DNA of 64,000 nt from Tatlockia sp. (GTDB lineage Bacteria > Pseudomonadota > Gammaproteobacteria > Legionellales > Legionellaceae). Position 1 is the first letter of the stretch. Each line of letters begins with the position of its first letter. The DNA lies in the NCBI GenBank assembly GCA_013697725.1, contig JACCWI010000026.1, positions 62,001 to 126,000 of the forward strand, in the 5' to 3' direction. Under the pieces are notes generated by a model, which saw nothing but the letters and a program-made list of their open reading frames with translations, was not told the DNA's origin and searched no databases. Below, one piece after another: positions 26,217-35,016 of the stretch. Both the position numbers and the translations under genes were made by a program.

Positions 26217-27224
26217 ATGATGCAGCCAGACGATGAATTAAAAAAAGAAGATGAAATTCCTGAGGAAAATGAAGAATGGGAAGCGTCTCCTAAAGATGAA
26301 GAGCTTGTGGAAGAAGACGGTGAGGTTGAAGAAGAGCCTAATTTCAGTGATGAAACAGCTTTTCCAACCTATCAACGTGGCCGGCAGGCAGCCAAGATAA
26401 TGGATGCTACTCAAATCTATCTGAGTGAAATTGGATTTTCTCCTTTGCTCTCAGCAGAGGAAGAAGTCTACTATGCTCGATTAGCACTCAAAGGTGATGG
26501 GGCTGCGCGCAAAAAGATGATTGAATCCAATCTGCGCTTAGTAGTTAAGATTTCTAGACGCTATCTTAACCGCGGTCTTCCTCTCCTAGATTTGATCGAA
26601 GAAGGAAACCTGGGCTTAATGAAATCCGTTGAGAAATTTGATCCTGATAGAGGGTTTAGATTTTCAACCTATGCGACTTGGTGGATTAGGCAAACGATTG
26701 AACGAGCGATAATGAATCAAACTCGAACCATTCGCTTACCTATTCACGTAGTTAAAGAGCTCAATGTATATTTACGCGCAGCAAGGCAATTAACCCAAAA
26801 ACTTGATCATGAACCCTCTCCCGAAGAAATTGCTGAAATGGTCGATAAGCCAATAGAGGATGTTCAGAAGTTACTCGGTTTAAATGATAAAGTTGCCTCA
26901 ATGGATACGCCGATTGGTTATGATGAGTCTAAATCGTTACTTGATACAATTGCCGATGAGAATAGCGTCAATCCGGCAGAGTTATTAACGGACGAAAATC
27001 TGCGCAATCATATAGAAACCTTGCTAGATAAGTTAACTGAAAATCAACAGCAAGTTATTGCCCGGCGCTTTGGTTTGCGTGGCTTTGAAAAAGCAACGCT
27101 TGAGGATGTGGGTAAAGAAATTGATTTGACTCGTGAACGAGTAAGACAAATTCAAGTCGAAGCCTTGAAAACACTTAGAGGCCTTCTAGAGCGTGTTGGT
27201 CTCACTCAAGAAGATTTATTTTAA
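26217..27224 (+). CDS. rpoS: RNA polymerase sigma factor RpoS
   Basis: A 335-residue sigma-70 family protein. After an acidic N-terminal stretch it carries region 1.2 ([20 protein letters not shown]), region 2 ([44 protein letters not shown]), region 3, and region 4 with [19 protein letters not shown] and the helix-turn-helix [14 protein letters not shown]. The length matches RpoS, not RpoD. ATG 26217 and ATG 26220 are both possible after AAGGTG. RpoS controls stationary/transmissive-phase genes, which in Legionella include virulence traits. It is downstream of nlpD and convergent with hmgA. Confidence 0.97.
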   Translation: MMQPDDELKKEDEIPEENEEWEASPKDEELVEEDGEVEEEPNFSDETAFPTYQRGRQAAKIMDATQIYLSEIGFSPLLSAEEEVYYARLALKGDGAARKKMIESNLRLVVKISRRYLNRGLPLLDLIEEGNLGLMKSVEKFDPDRGFRFSTYATWWIRQTIERAIMNQTRTIRLPIHVVKELNVYLRAARQLTQKLDHEPSPEEIAEMVDKPIEDVQKLLGLNDKVASMDTPIGYDESKSLLDTIADENSVNPAELLTDENLRNHIETLLDKLTENQQQVIARRFGLRGFEKATLEDVGKEIDLTRERVRQIQVEALKTLRGLLERVGLTQEDLF

Positions 27225-27247
27225 AATTTCGCTAATAATTCCAACAT

Positions 27248-27273
27248 AGTTGTTCGGTAAAAACCGAACAACT
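27248..27273. terminator. hairpin between convergent rpoS and hmgA
   Basis: AGTTGTTCGGT, loop AAAA, ACCGAACAACT makes a perfect eleven-base-pair stem in the 61-base gap between the two converging stops. No long T tract follows on either strand, but position and symmetry support a bidirectional terminator. Confidence 0.7.
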
Positions 27274-27285
27274 ATCCTTAGCTGA

Positions 27286-28539
27286 TTAAGGCTCTTTGAA
27301 TCGTATCGGTAAATCTTGCCAGCAAACGGAATAATCTTTCTGTTTAGTCGGATGTGTGAGTGCTTTTTCACTGATTCGCCAAGGTGCGCAAGTTTCAAAC
27401 ATAAAAGCCAAGGTATCTTCATAACGTTCGGGCTTAAGTTCGGCTGAAACTGCTTTTTGAACGCTTGGAGTATCCGGCCCATGAGCCGTCATGCAGTTAT
27501 GAATACTCACCCCACCCGCTGAGAAGCCTTCTGTTTTTGCATCATAATCACCATAGACCAATCCCATTAATTCTGACAATAAATTACGGTGGAAATAGGG
27601 CGGTCGAAAGCTATGTTCTGCAACCATCCATCGAGGAGGAAAAATTACAAAATCAAGGTTTGCAACACCAATAGTTTCACTTTCAGAGGTTAAGACTGTA
27701 AATATTGAAGGATCAGGATGATCAAAGCTGACAGTCCCTAAGGGATTGAAAAGCGAAAGATCATAGCAATAAGGTGCATAATTCCCATGCCAGGCAACCA
27801 CATTAAGTGGCGAATGGTTTGATTTAGCGGACCAAAGACGGTTTTGATATTTACAAATAAGAGTAACGGATTCATTATTCAGCTTATAAGAAGCCTGCGG
27901 ATAAAGAAAATGACGAGGATTCGCTAGCGCATTTGCACCCATAAAACCCAACTGCGGCAAGCTAAAGGGCGTGCCTAAATTTTCGCAGAGATAGCCACAA
28001 GCCAAGGGACATTCAAAGCTCACGCGAAATTTTACGCCGCGTGGTATAACAGCAATCTTGCCCGGCTCAATTATGAGTAATCCAAATTCAGTATGAAGAG
28101 TTATCTTTCCTAAATAAGGAACAAGTAACATCTCTCCGTCATTATTACTAAAATAGCGAGTGGTCATAGATGAATTACATTGATAGATGTAGGTAGTACA
28201 GTGCTTGTTGCCAGCAAAATGAAATAAGCCATCAACAAAATCTTGGCTATGCTCAGGCGCTGGCAAAGGTGACCACCGAAAAGGATTGGGTGCTTGCTCT
28301 TGTGCATAACTTAGATAGTTAAACGATGAATAAGGCTGATAATCTTCATGAACCGCCGAGGGCAGAATGCGATAAAGCCAGCTATGTAAATTAAGATGCC
28401 TTGGTCGTGTGAAGGCTGAGCCGCTAAGTTGCTCGGCATAAAGGCCTCTTTCACAAAGCTGTGGTGAATTTTGGTTTTTTGGTAAAGTATTGGGGATAGC
28501 TTCGCTTTGATGGTGGTTTCCAAATCCTGCTAGATACAC
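27286..28539 (-). CDS. hmgA: homogentisate 1,2-dioxygenase
   Basis: This 417-residue Fe(II) dioxygenase opens the ring of homogentisate to maleylacetoacetate in tyrosine/phenylalanine catabolism. It starts at GTG 28539 after AAGGA and reads [14 protein letters not shown], a typical N-terminus. The C-terminal cupin holds the iron ligands in [12 protein letters not shown] and the following GLVYGDYD, and the conserved [15 protein letters not shown]. In Legionella, loss of this enzyme leads to homogentisate build-up and pyomelanin. No hpd or maleylacetoacetate isomerase gene is adjacent. Confidence 0.97.
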   Translation of the reverse strand: MYLAGFGNHHQSEAIPNTLPKNQNSPQLCERGLYAEQLSGSAFTRPRHLNLHSWLYRILPSAVHEDYQPYSSFNYLSYAQEQAPNPFRWSPLPAPEHSQDFVDGLFHFAGNKHCTTYIYQCNSSMTTRYFSNNDGEMLLVPYLGKITLHTEFGLLIIEPGKIAVIPRGVKFRVSFECPLACGYLCENLGTPFSLPQLGFMGANALANPRHFLYPQASYKLNNESVTLICKYQNRLWSAKSNHSPLNVVAWHGNYAPYCYDLSLFNPLGTVSFDHPDPSIFTVLTSESETIGVANLDFVIFPPRWMVAEHSFRPPYFHRNLLSELMGLVYGDYDAKTEGFSAGGVSIHNCMTAHGPDTPSVQKAVSAELKPERYEDTLAFMFETCAPWRISEKALTHPTKQKDYSVCWQDLPIRFKEP

Positions 28540-28669
28540 TGACTTTCCTTAATCCTAAGGTAAAGATTAAGTCTAGCTTGAAAAACTTAAAAAAGTCGAG
28601 ACACCGTCGTTCTTTTTAACTCGCTGGCGAGGTATAATCAGGCTTTTCGTTTCCCGATTGGAGATCTTA

Positions 28670-29410
28670 ATGGCCGGACATAGTAAATGGGCTAATATTC
28701 GTTTTCGTAAAGGAGTGCAGGATGCCAAGCGCGGTAAAATATTTACTAAATTAATCCGTGAAATTTCAGTATCTGCACGCATGGGTGGTGGTGATGAATC
28801 CACCAACTCAAGGTTAAGAGACGCGGTGAGCAAAGCCCTTAAAGCCAATATGAAACGCGACACTATTGATAACGCGATTAAACGCGGCGCTGGCGGTCTT
28901 GATGGCGCAAACATGCTTGAAATGCGCTATGAAGGCTATGGCCCTGGCGGCGTTGCGATCTTGGTAGACTGTTTATCGGATAATAAAAATCGCACCGTTT
29001 CTGAAATTAGACATGCGTTTACAAAACACGGTGGAAATCTTGGAACTGATGGCTCTGTTGCTTATCTTTTCTCTAAGCTTGGCGAAATTTTATTAGCGCC
29101 TGCACAAGCTGAGGAAAGGGCAATGGAATTAGCAATCGATGCCGGAGCCGAGGATGTAATTATTGAAGAGGGACAGATTGAAGTTATTACAGCCGATGAT
29201 AACTACCATACGGTCCTAGCTGCTATTCAGGAAGGCGGATATGAAGTTGAACAATCCGGCCTTACTATGCGTGCTCAGACGATGGTGCCTATTGATAAAG
29301 AATCGGCTGAAAGCTTGATAAAATTAATTGACATGCTGGAAGATTTAGATGATGTTCAGGAAGTCCATTCTAACGCTGAATATCCTGAGTCATTTTTTGA
29401 AGAGCATTAG
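28670..29410 (+). CDS. yebC: YebC/PmpR (TACO1) family protein
   Basis: The start is taken at ATG 28670, where GGAG (28660-28663) is well spaced and the product begins MAGHSKWANIRFRKG, the invariant family N-terminus; an in-frame TTG at 28658 overlaps that site. The 246-residue three-domain protein includes EMRYEGYGPGGVAILVDCL and NRTVSEIRHAF. Members act as DNA-binding regulators or as translation factors that relieve ribosome stalling. The yebC-ruvC-ruvA order is conserved in many gammaproteobacteria. Confidence 0.96.
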   Translation: MAGHSKWANIRFRKGVQDAKRGKIFTKLIREISVSARMGGGDESTNSRLRDAVSKALKANMKRDTIDNAIKRGAGGLDGANMLEMRYEGYGPGGVAILVDCLSDNKNRTVSEIRHAFTKHGGNLGTDGSVAYLFSKLGEILLAPAQAEERAMELAIDAGAEDVIIEEGQIEVITADDNYHTVLAAIQEGGYEVEQSGLTMRAQTMVPIDKESAESLIKLIDMLEDLDDVQEVHSNAEYPESFFEEH

Positions 29411-29439
29411 GGTTAATCGATATGAAGACAATTAGTTCC

Positions 29440-29470
29440 GGGTAAGCTGAATCATTATATTAGTTTACCC
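29440..29470 (+). terminator. hairpin between yebC and ruvC
   Basis: GGGTAAGCT pairs with AGTTTACCC (one G-T pair) around a 13-base loop. There is no T tract, so it may be a weak terminator or a processing site. Confidence 0.3.
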
Positions 29471-29496
29471 TCAGATCAATTCGGAAGGATTTGCAA

Positions 29497-30024
29497 ATGA
29501 GCATCATTTTAGGAATTGATCCCGGTTCTCGTATTACTGGCTATGGTCTAATCAAAGAAGAAAATCGAACCATACACTATATAGATAGTGGTTGCATTCG
29601 AACCTCAGAAAGTGAATTAAGCGGTCGCTTATTGCAAATTTTTAACGGAATTTGTCAGCTTATGGAAAATTTCGCGCCGGATGAAGTGGCTATTGAACAA
29701 GTTTTTATGCATCAAAATCCAAATTCTGCTCTTAAATTAGGTCATGCGAGAGGTGCTGCAATGGTTGCTGCCGCTTCATGCCGAGCCAGGGTTAATGAAT
29801 ATTCAGCACGTCAAGTCAAACAATCAGTTGTCGGTTATGGCGCTGCCAATAAAGAACAGGTAAATCATATGGTAGTTGCCTTACTTATGCTTAATAAACC
29901 GCCACAGAGCGATGCAGCGGATGCCTTGGCTATTGCAATTTGTCATAGTCATATGCGTCATGGTTTAGCCGCCTTACAATTAGGGAAAACAGGAACAACA
30001 ACAGGGTTAAGGAGACGTCGATGA
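29497..30024 (+). CDS. ruvC: crossover junction endodeoxyribonuclease RuvC
   Basis: A 175-residue resolvase that cuts Holliday junctions in homologous recombination. ATG 29497 follows GGAAGGA with good spacing; a TTG six bases upstream is less likely. RNase-H-fold acidic residues are seen in GIDPGSRITGYG (Asp8), in the EVAIEQVFMHQNPNSA segment, and in SDAADALAIAICH. The length is normal. Its TGA overlaps the ruvA ATG (ATGA), indicating translational coupling. Confidence 0.97.
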   Translation: MSIILGIDPGSRITGYGLIKEENRTIHYIDSGCIRTSESELSGRLLQIFNGICQLMENFAPDEVAIEQVFMHQNPNSALKLGHARGAAMVAAASCRARVNEYSARQVKQSVVGYGAANKEQVNHMVVALLMLNKPPQSDAADALAIAICHSHMRHGLAALQLGKTGTTTGLRRRR

Positions 30025-30623
30025 TTGGCTGGTTGCGTGGACAAATAGCGGATAAGCATCATTTAGGAAAATTAGTTATTGATGTTAATGGGGTTGGCTA
30101 TGATGTAGAAACTTCATTGCAAACCTTTTTTCAACTTGAGTCACAGCAAGGGCTCATTGATTTGCACATCCATACAGTAGTGCGTGAAGATGCCTTAATT
30201 TTGTATGGATTTTTAGACAAACGCGAACGTGCTCTATTTAGAGCCTTGATAAAAGTGAATGGCGTAGGTCCTAAAATGGCAATTACTATACTTTCATCGA
30301 TTAGTCCTGCTGAATTTATCCAATGCATAACACAGCAAAATACTAGCCATTTGGTTAAATTACCGGGTATAGGTAAGAAAACCGCTGAGCGTTTGGTGAT
30401 TGAGCTTAAGGACTCTATGAAACAATTTTTCTCCTCCAATTCCGAACAACCTTTGCTAAAACAGACCCTCCTGATTCGAGAACAAGACGAAGCAATAAGC
30501 GCCCTGGAAGCCCTGGGTTATAAACAGCAGGAAGCAGCTAAAGTAGTCATGAAAATTGATGATGGGTCTAAAAGTTGCGAACAATTAATTCGCCAGGCGC
30601 TGCAATTATTGGCGGGAAGATAG
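30021..30623 (+). CDS. ruvA: Holliday junction branch migration protein RuvA
   Basis: A 200-residue protein that binds four-way junctions and loads RuvB. It has the N-terminal OB domain (MIGWLRGQIADK; LHIHTVVREDALILYGF), two helix-hairpin-helix motifs (IKVNGVGPKMAITIL and LVKLPGIGKKTAERL), and a C-terminal RuvB-binding helical domain (about 150-200). It overlaps ruvC by four bases. ruvB is not next: 278 bases of non-coding DNA and an unrelated secreted protein follow. Confidence 0.97.
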   Translation: MIGWLRGQIADKHHLGKLVIDVNGVGYDVETSLQTFFQLESQQGLIDLHIHTVVREDALILYGFLDKRERALFRALIKVNGVGPKMAITILSSISPAEFIQCITQQNTSHLVKLPGIGKKTAERLVIELKDSMKQFFSSNSEQPLLKQTLLIREQDEAISALEALGYKQQEAAKVVMKIDDGSKSCEQLIRQALQLLAGR

Positions 30624-30798
30624 CTGGGTTCTAAGCAAACACAGCATTCACTGCAACCAAACTAAAGCATTTCCTTCGTAAGTTTTAAATTTGATACGCA
30701 ACCTGGCTCAGATTTTTTTTTGTTTTCTGCGAAAAATACTCTAATTTCTAGTCATAGATGATTTCCTTGGTTTAATGACACAAAATAACGCCTCGGAA

Positions 30799-30878
30799 AT
30801 GTCAAATAAAGTTTGACATTTAAAGTGCATTATTATACCATAATTTTGTGACATTATTGAGCGCTTAAATAGAGCTCT
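30799..30878 (+). promoter_or_regulatory. palindromic operator-like site and conserved upstream box of the small secreted protein gene
   Basis: ATGTCAAA, TAAAG, TTTGACAT is a perfect eight-base inverted repeat (30799-30819) whose right arm contains a TTGACA -35-like hexamer (30813-30818). Further down, GCTTAAATAGAGCTCT (30863-30878) is repeated exactly upstream of the paralogue at 38103. No good -10 is found at the ideal 17-base spacing. Confidence 0.5.
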
Positions 30879-30901
30879 GTATTAATACTTAGGAGTTAAT
30901 T

Positions 30902-31309
30902 ATGAACAAATTAAAATATGCAACACTAGCCACATTATTTGCAGCTGGTATTGCAAACGCTTCAACGCCTTGTGATGGTTTTAAAATTGAAGTTCAGAAT
31001 AACTTACCTTTTGATATGGCTATTCATAAAATCCATTTGGATGGGGCTGAAATTCAACCTGGTACAATCCATCAACTTAATCAAAAATCAGAAGAAACCT
31101 TTACTGTGAATAAATCAGTAGATAATGGTGTAATGAAAGGTGAGATAATTTTAAACACAATCAGCCTTCCTTCCAAAAAGGTTCATATTAGCTTTAACTT
31201 AGTAAACAGTGGTGACACCTGCGTGGCTACAGATGTTAGCAATGAAGTTGATTTAACACTTACAAAAAGTTTTCCAGAAGGTAAAATTCATTACGAAATA
31301 AGCCAATAA
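30902..31309 (+). CDS. small secreted protein, paralogue of the gene at 38103
   Basis: A 135-residue protein with AGGAG before ATG 30902 and a clear signal peptide ending GIANA, followed by STPCDGFKIEVQNNLPFD. The mature part looks all-beta, with two Cys (in PCDGF and in DTCVATD) able to form a disulfide. It shares PCDxFKI, NNL, VNKS, a P-x-KK motif before FNL, and the second Cys with the product at 38103. I do not recognise a named family. A 3' piece of this gene is duplicated at 34845. Confidence 0.85.
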   Translation: MNKLKYATLATLFAAGIANASTPCDGFKIEVQNNLPFDMAIHKIHLDGAEIQPGTIHQLNQKSEETFTVNKSVDNGVMKGEIILNTISLPSKKVHISFNLVNSGDTCVATDVSNEVDLTLTKSFPEGKIHYEISQ

Positions 31310-31318
31310 TTTTTATCA

Positions 31319-31345
31319 GGAGAGCCGTTTGGCTCTCCGCTTTTT
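31319..31345 (+). terminator. rho-independent terminator
   Basis: GGAGAGCC, loop GTTT, GGCTCTCC followed by GCTTTTT, nine bases after the stop of the small secreted protein gene. A near-identical copy lies at 34977. Confidence 0.92.
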
Positions 31346-31501
31346 CTATTCAGCTAGAAACAAATACTGGGAAAGAGTAAGGCGTGAAGCTCATAAATTG
31401 ATTTACGGATTGCCGCCTGGCCATCAATCAGTGACTTTGTGCATGGTATTGATAAGGCCTTAATAACGAAATGGTAAAAAACTCGTATTAGAGTTGAAAG
31501 A

Positions 31502-31750
31502 TTAATATGACAAAACTACAAAGATACTAGCAAAGACCCATTCGTAATAGAGAAGAATTAACTTCATATAGGGAGGTAACAGGATCCTATTAGTAGATAA
31601 CATGGAGATTTCCTTCAATTCAAGTAGATAGCTGACCAATAAGGCATGTCTTTTAATTTTTTGAATAATTTCACCTCGAGTAGTTCAAGCTAATTTATCT
31701 TTTATATTATTCAAATAAGACTCTAACGTACGTGGAGAAATTTGCATAAG
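31502..31750 (-). pseudogene. fragment of a LuxR-type HTH regulator
   Basis: Reading the minus strand from 31750 gives LMQISPRTLESYLNNIKDKLA, then a stop (TGA), then, in the same frame, TTRGEIIQKIKRHALL. This is the recognition helix and following segment of a LuxR/FixJ-type C-terminal DNA-binding domain (pattern SxRTVExYLxNIKxKL). The sensor part and the first HTH helices are missing. The internal stop and lack of an N-terminus make it a relic. Confidence 0.75.
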
Positions 31751-31754
31751 TACA

Positions 31755-32077
31755 GCTGTCACTACTGCGGTCCCCAATAAGACTATAGGTTGGATGATTT
31801 TTATAGCGCTTCAGCGGGAATAGTAGGCAACTCTTTATTTGCGCTTCTGGCCATGAATTTAGGCTGGCGAAACGACTTATTATGCATTGCAGGTCTTGGG
31901 ATTCTTTGCTTAATAATGCTTATAGGATTAAAGAAGGTAACTCCACTTAAGCTATATCACTTTTCTCTTCAGCAAATCATTACTAAACAAGCACTTTTTG
32001 CTGGTTGGCATCTAGGCTTATTAAATAGCCCCGTGTTTATTCTAGGATCTTTATTTGGCTTATTACAGCATTTTTAA
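31755..32077 (+). pseudogene. fragment of an MFS-type transporter
   Basis: From about 31755 one frame reads TTAVPNKTIGWMIF, and after a one-base shift another continues SASAGIVGNSLFALLAMNLGWRND, then two hydrophobic helices to 32077. The pattern of helix, short basic loop and helix resembles part of a major facilitator. There is no start and the remainder is missing, so this is a decayed remnant. Confidence 0.5.
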
Positions 32078-32261
32078 ATTGAAAGAAATTTAACATTTAT
32101 ATGTTAGGGTTTGTTTTCACTTGTGGATTAATAATTTTAGGAATTTTTTACAGAAATGTATCTTATAATTCACCGTAAAAAATACGGTAAATTATAGGGT
32201 AAATTTAAACGATAATATGAGACCTTTATTTAACCTTTAATTTAATAGGAAAGAAAAAACC

Positions 32262-32660
32262 ACCTCGATTCCTCATAATGAAAAACTAACAATTGTCTTT
32301 AACTCAGATGTAGGAGTAGACGATGCCTTAGCTCATTTGTTGATATTATCGCAAACTAAATCTAATCCCGATATCACTATTCCAGGTGTAGTGGCAACGG
32401 TCGGCAATGCTATTTTAGGACAAACCGCGTTGAATGTACGGCGCATACTGGAATTAGTTGAACAAAAAAATATTAAAGTCTACCGTGGCGCTTTGACCCC
32501 TCTAGGACTTGAAAAAAATGTCACAGAAGTTGATCAAGCAATAAATAAAACCCATTTTTATGGTCGTGATGGTTTAGCTGATCAGCCACCACAAAGTTGG
32601 CCTGCTGCTATATTGTACATCGCCGTATCTAATCTGCCAGAGAGCTCAGAGTTACCGTGA
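32262..32660 (+). pseudogene. truncated inosine-uridine-type nucleoside hydrolase
   Basis: The frame reads KLTIVFNSDVGVDDALAHLL, matching the N-terminal calcium-binding signature DTDxGxDDAxA of nucleoside hydrolases, then TIPGVVATVGNAILGQTALNVRRILEL, also typical. It has no ATG in a suitable place and stops at 32660 after about 130 codons, where family members have about 300. An upstream hairpin-like inverted repeat (about 32163-32198) is part of the same decayed area. Confidence 0.7.
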
Positions 32661-32661
32661 C

Positions 32662-32838
32662 AAACAGATTCTACATGCTGATTGCGGCTTAGAAGCTATC
32701 ATTTCTAGTCCCTGGGAATTAGCAGTTGGTGGTTTAAGCCATATTTTTGGGTTTAATGTAGCCCGTAGCCTAGTGGATACGGCAGTTAGTTTGCTATCCA
32801 CTGATCATGAAGTTGGAGAACAAAAATGTTACATCTAA
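32662..32838 (+). pseudogene. unidentified 3' gene fragment
   Basis: An open stretch without a start, shifted one frame from the nucleoside hydrolase remnant, reads LHADCGLEAIISSPWELAVG, then a hydrophobic helix and a TAA at 32836-32838. It overlaps the first codons of the kinase-fold gene. It could be the displaced C-terminus of the preceding remnant or of another gene. Confidence 0.35.
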
Positions 32839-34487
32839 ATTTAGAAAAAGAGAAAGAACAAAATTATCCCACTGTACGTGCGATTTTAAGTTATTTTTAC
32901 GGGGATGAATTTAATAAGGCAGAAATTGAGGCGGTGAGCGGAGGCTTGTTGAGCTTTGGTTTTATGGTGACCTTGGTTAATGACCAAGCATTTTTCTTTA
33001 AAATTGAGAGAGAGGATCCGCCTTTAACATCGATCATAAAATCTAGGCAAAAAGCGGTTTACGCCTTTATGGGCTTTATGCATGATAAACATGCTTTGGA
33101 TTCAAACTATCCAAATTCAGCAAAATGTATCGCCACATTAAATGGAGAGGAGTCACCTGTATTGCCTATTCAAGTGGGCGATGTCTTGATTCCTTCCGAT
33201 CTTGTAAATCATCAAATTAGTCTTGTTACTAAGTTAATAGGTAAAGATTTTTCAATGAAAGAAGCTGGTTTAAATCAAAAAAATCCTGCAAATCCCTTTA
33301 ATTTAACCAATTATCCAAAAGAAGTTCCGCTTGCTATGGTCGATTGCATTATTGATGTCCAAAAGGCGGGAGAGGACTTTTGTCAACTTTATCCTGACTA
33401 TTTAGCCGATTTAAACGGGCAGGGGATGCGTGCTACGCCAAGGCATTTTCTTGAAGTCATGAAGGATTTAAATACAGTTAAGCAACTTTCTTTGCCTGAA
33501 TTGCAAAAAACAATTGATCAGCTTATTCACCAAATGAGTCAATATTTTGATGAGAATCTTCAATTAGTTGAGGGTTTAACCTTAGAAAATCAACAAAGCA
33601 ATATTCAATGTATACAAAATTTATTTGCTGAGCAGCTCTTAAAAAAGGGATATAAGGAATTTAGTAAGGAAACTTTTGGACCCTCTCTGCGAAAAGCAAA
33701 ATTATCAGGTATTTTAGATGAGAAATTAACTAAAATTGGTAATTACATACACCAACTGACCGAGGCGCATACTCTATGCCTATGGCTTAGTAATGAAACT
33801 TTTGACTCAATCTACCAACAAATCTTAGATTTTAACAATGACTACACAAAAGTGTATGGTTTAAAAAAGGCGAAGATTGTTACGCATGATGCTCATGTAA
33901 TGAATTTTATGTTGAATGAAAATGCGGAAGGCAAAAAAGCCACGCAAATAGATATGGTGGGGTCCTTATGCTCAGGGCAACGGATTTATGATTTATGTAC
34001 CAACCTTAGGAATGCATGTCTACCATCAAATCCTACGATAGTTGACCTTGAAGTGGCCAAAATTATGATCGAACAATACGATAATAGGGAGCGTTTAACC
34101 GATCAAGAAATTGAAAGTATTTATACTTTATTTAAAGCGGTAGAAATTGGCAACGCACCACATGGTCTAGCTGCTCTGCTTGGACGAGCCGCCAAAATTC
34201 ATAATTTAGGCAACAGCGATTATGATAGTGAAATTATTCCACAATTCCCCATGGATGCTAAGAAAAAAGTAATCGATTTAGATACGCTTCGCATAGCCCA
34301 AAATAATTTTGTACCTCTTGTAACCCAAGCGAGAGAAAAGACTTGTGATGCGCTGAATTTAAGAACTTCTACTAAAACATTACCCGTTCAAATTCTTTCT
34401 AGACAAGGCTTTTTTGCTCCTTCGCCGCATCAACAACGAATTTTAGCTACAGTAGAAATCAGTTTAGTTGAACCCAAGTTTTCTTGA
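32826..34487 (+). CDS. kinase-fold (APH/choline-kinase-like) protein, putative effector
   Basis: A 553-residue intact soluble protein. The catalytic loop is readable as VTHDAHVMNFML (Asp355, His357, Asn360), followed about 15 residues later by QIDMVGS (Asp376), equivalent to the HxDxHxxN and IDxxx metal-binding motifs of the aminoglycoside phosphotransferase/choline kinase fold; GQRIYDL after it fits the RxxDL segment. The N-terminal lobe includes IEAVSGGLLSFGFMVTL and FFFKIERED, plausible for a glycine loop and ATP-binding Lys (FKIE). The substrate is unknown. It lies among decayed genes and is probably a horizontally acquired effector. I know no named homologue. Confidence 0.7.
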   Translation: MLHLNLEKEKEQNYPTVRAILSYFYGDEFNKAEIEAVSGGLLSFGFMVTLVNDQAFFFKIEREDPPLTSIIKSRQKAVYAFMGFMHDKHALDSNYPNSAKCIATLNGEESPVLPIQVGDVLIPSDLVNHQISLVTKLIGKDFSMKEAGLNQKNPANPFNLTNYPKEVPLAMVDCIIDVQKAGEDFCQLYPDYLADLNGQGMRATPRHFLEVMKDLNTVKQLSLPELQKTIDQLIHQMSQYFDENLQLVEGLTLENQQSNIQCIQNLFAEQLLKKGYKEFSKETFGPSLRKAKLSGILDEKLTKIGNYIHQLTEAHTLCLWLSNETFDSIYQQILDFNNDYTKVYGLKKAKIVTHDAHVMNFMLNENAEGKKATQIDMVGSLCSGQRIYDLCTNLRNACLPSNPTIVDLEVAKIMIEQYDNRERLTDQEIESIYTLFKAVEIGNAPHGLAALLGRAAKIHNLGNSDYDSEIIPQFPMDAKKKVIDLDTLRIAQNNFVPLVTQAREKTCDALNLRTSTKTLPVQILSRQGFFAPSPHQQRILATVEISLVEPKFS

Positions 34488-34844
34488 GAAATTGGGGCTA
34501 ATAGTTACATGACTTAAGAAGAAAATTATAGATGACGCCTTTATTCAACTTGACTCAGAGCATGCTAAAAGAGATTCTCTTGTAATATGCTCCAAATAAA
34601 GTCTGGCTGATGCTCAAGATAAGTATAAGAATGTAATTGGCGATTTTCCGATCTGATTTTTTAGATTTTAGCGTCAGGGCGTAATTTCCGGAGCGCTAGG
34701 CCTATGTCGTCGCTTGGGGATTATCTGAAAGTGATGGAACTGTTTACGGACTAATATCTGTACGTGAGTCACAAAACATGATGAAAATATTAATTGTGCT
34801 CGACTGGTGCAAGTGCCACCAAACGGCATAGAAGTTTATAACGG
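34488..34844. other. non-coding, degenerate DNA
   Basis: This 357-base stretch has no reading frame I can support. It is locally richer in G and C around 34670-34730, which suggests former coding sequence, but no family is recognisable in any of the six frames. Confidence 0.35.
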
Positions 34845-34967
34845 TTTAGCTCTAACTTAACAAACAGTTGTGATACCTGCGTCGCTACAGATGCTAGCAA
34901 TGAAGTTGATTTAACACCCAGAAAGAGGTTTCCAGAAGGTAAAATTCATTACGAAATAAGCCAATAA
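34845..34967 (+). pseudogene. 3' fragment of the small secreted protein gene (copy of 31189-31309)
   Basis: The sequence closely matches the last 120 bases of the gene at 30902, including CTACAGATG, GCAATGAAGTTGATTTAACA and the end CATTACGAAATAAGCCAATAA. The signal peptide and first two thirds are absent. Similarity continues through the terminator, so the duplicated unit runs to about 35005. Confidence 0.9.
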
Positions 34968-34976
34968 TTTGTATCA

Positions 34977-35005
34977 GGAGAGCCTTTTGGCTCTCCAACT
35001 TTTTC
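34977..35005 (+). terminator. rho-independent terminator (copy of the one at 31319)
   Basis: GGAGAGCC, loop TTTT, GGCTCTCC, then AACTTTTTCT. It follows the duplicated gene fragment, and it lies 12 bases from the stop of the convergent mechanosensitive channel gene, so it may serve that gene too. Confidence 0.85.
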
Positions 35006-35016
35006 TGCTAGATAAC

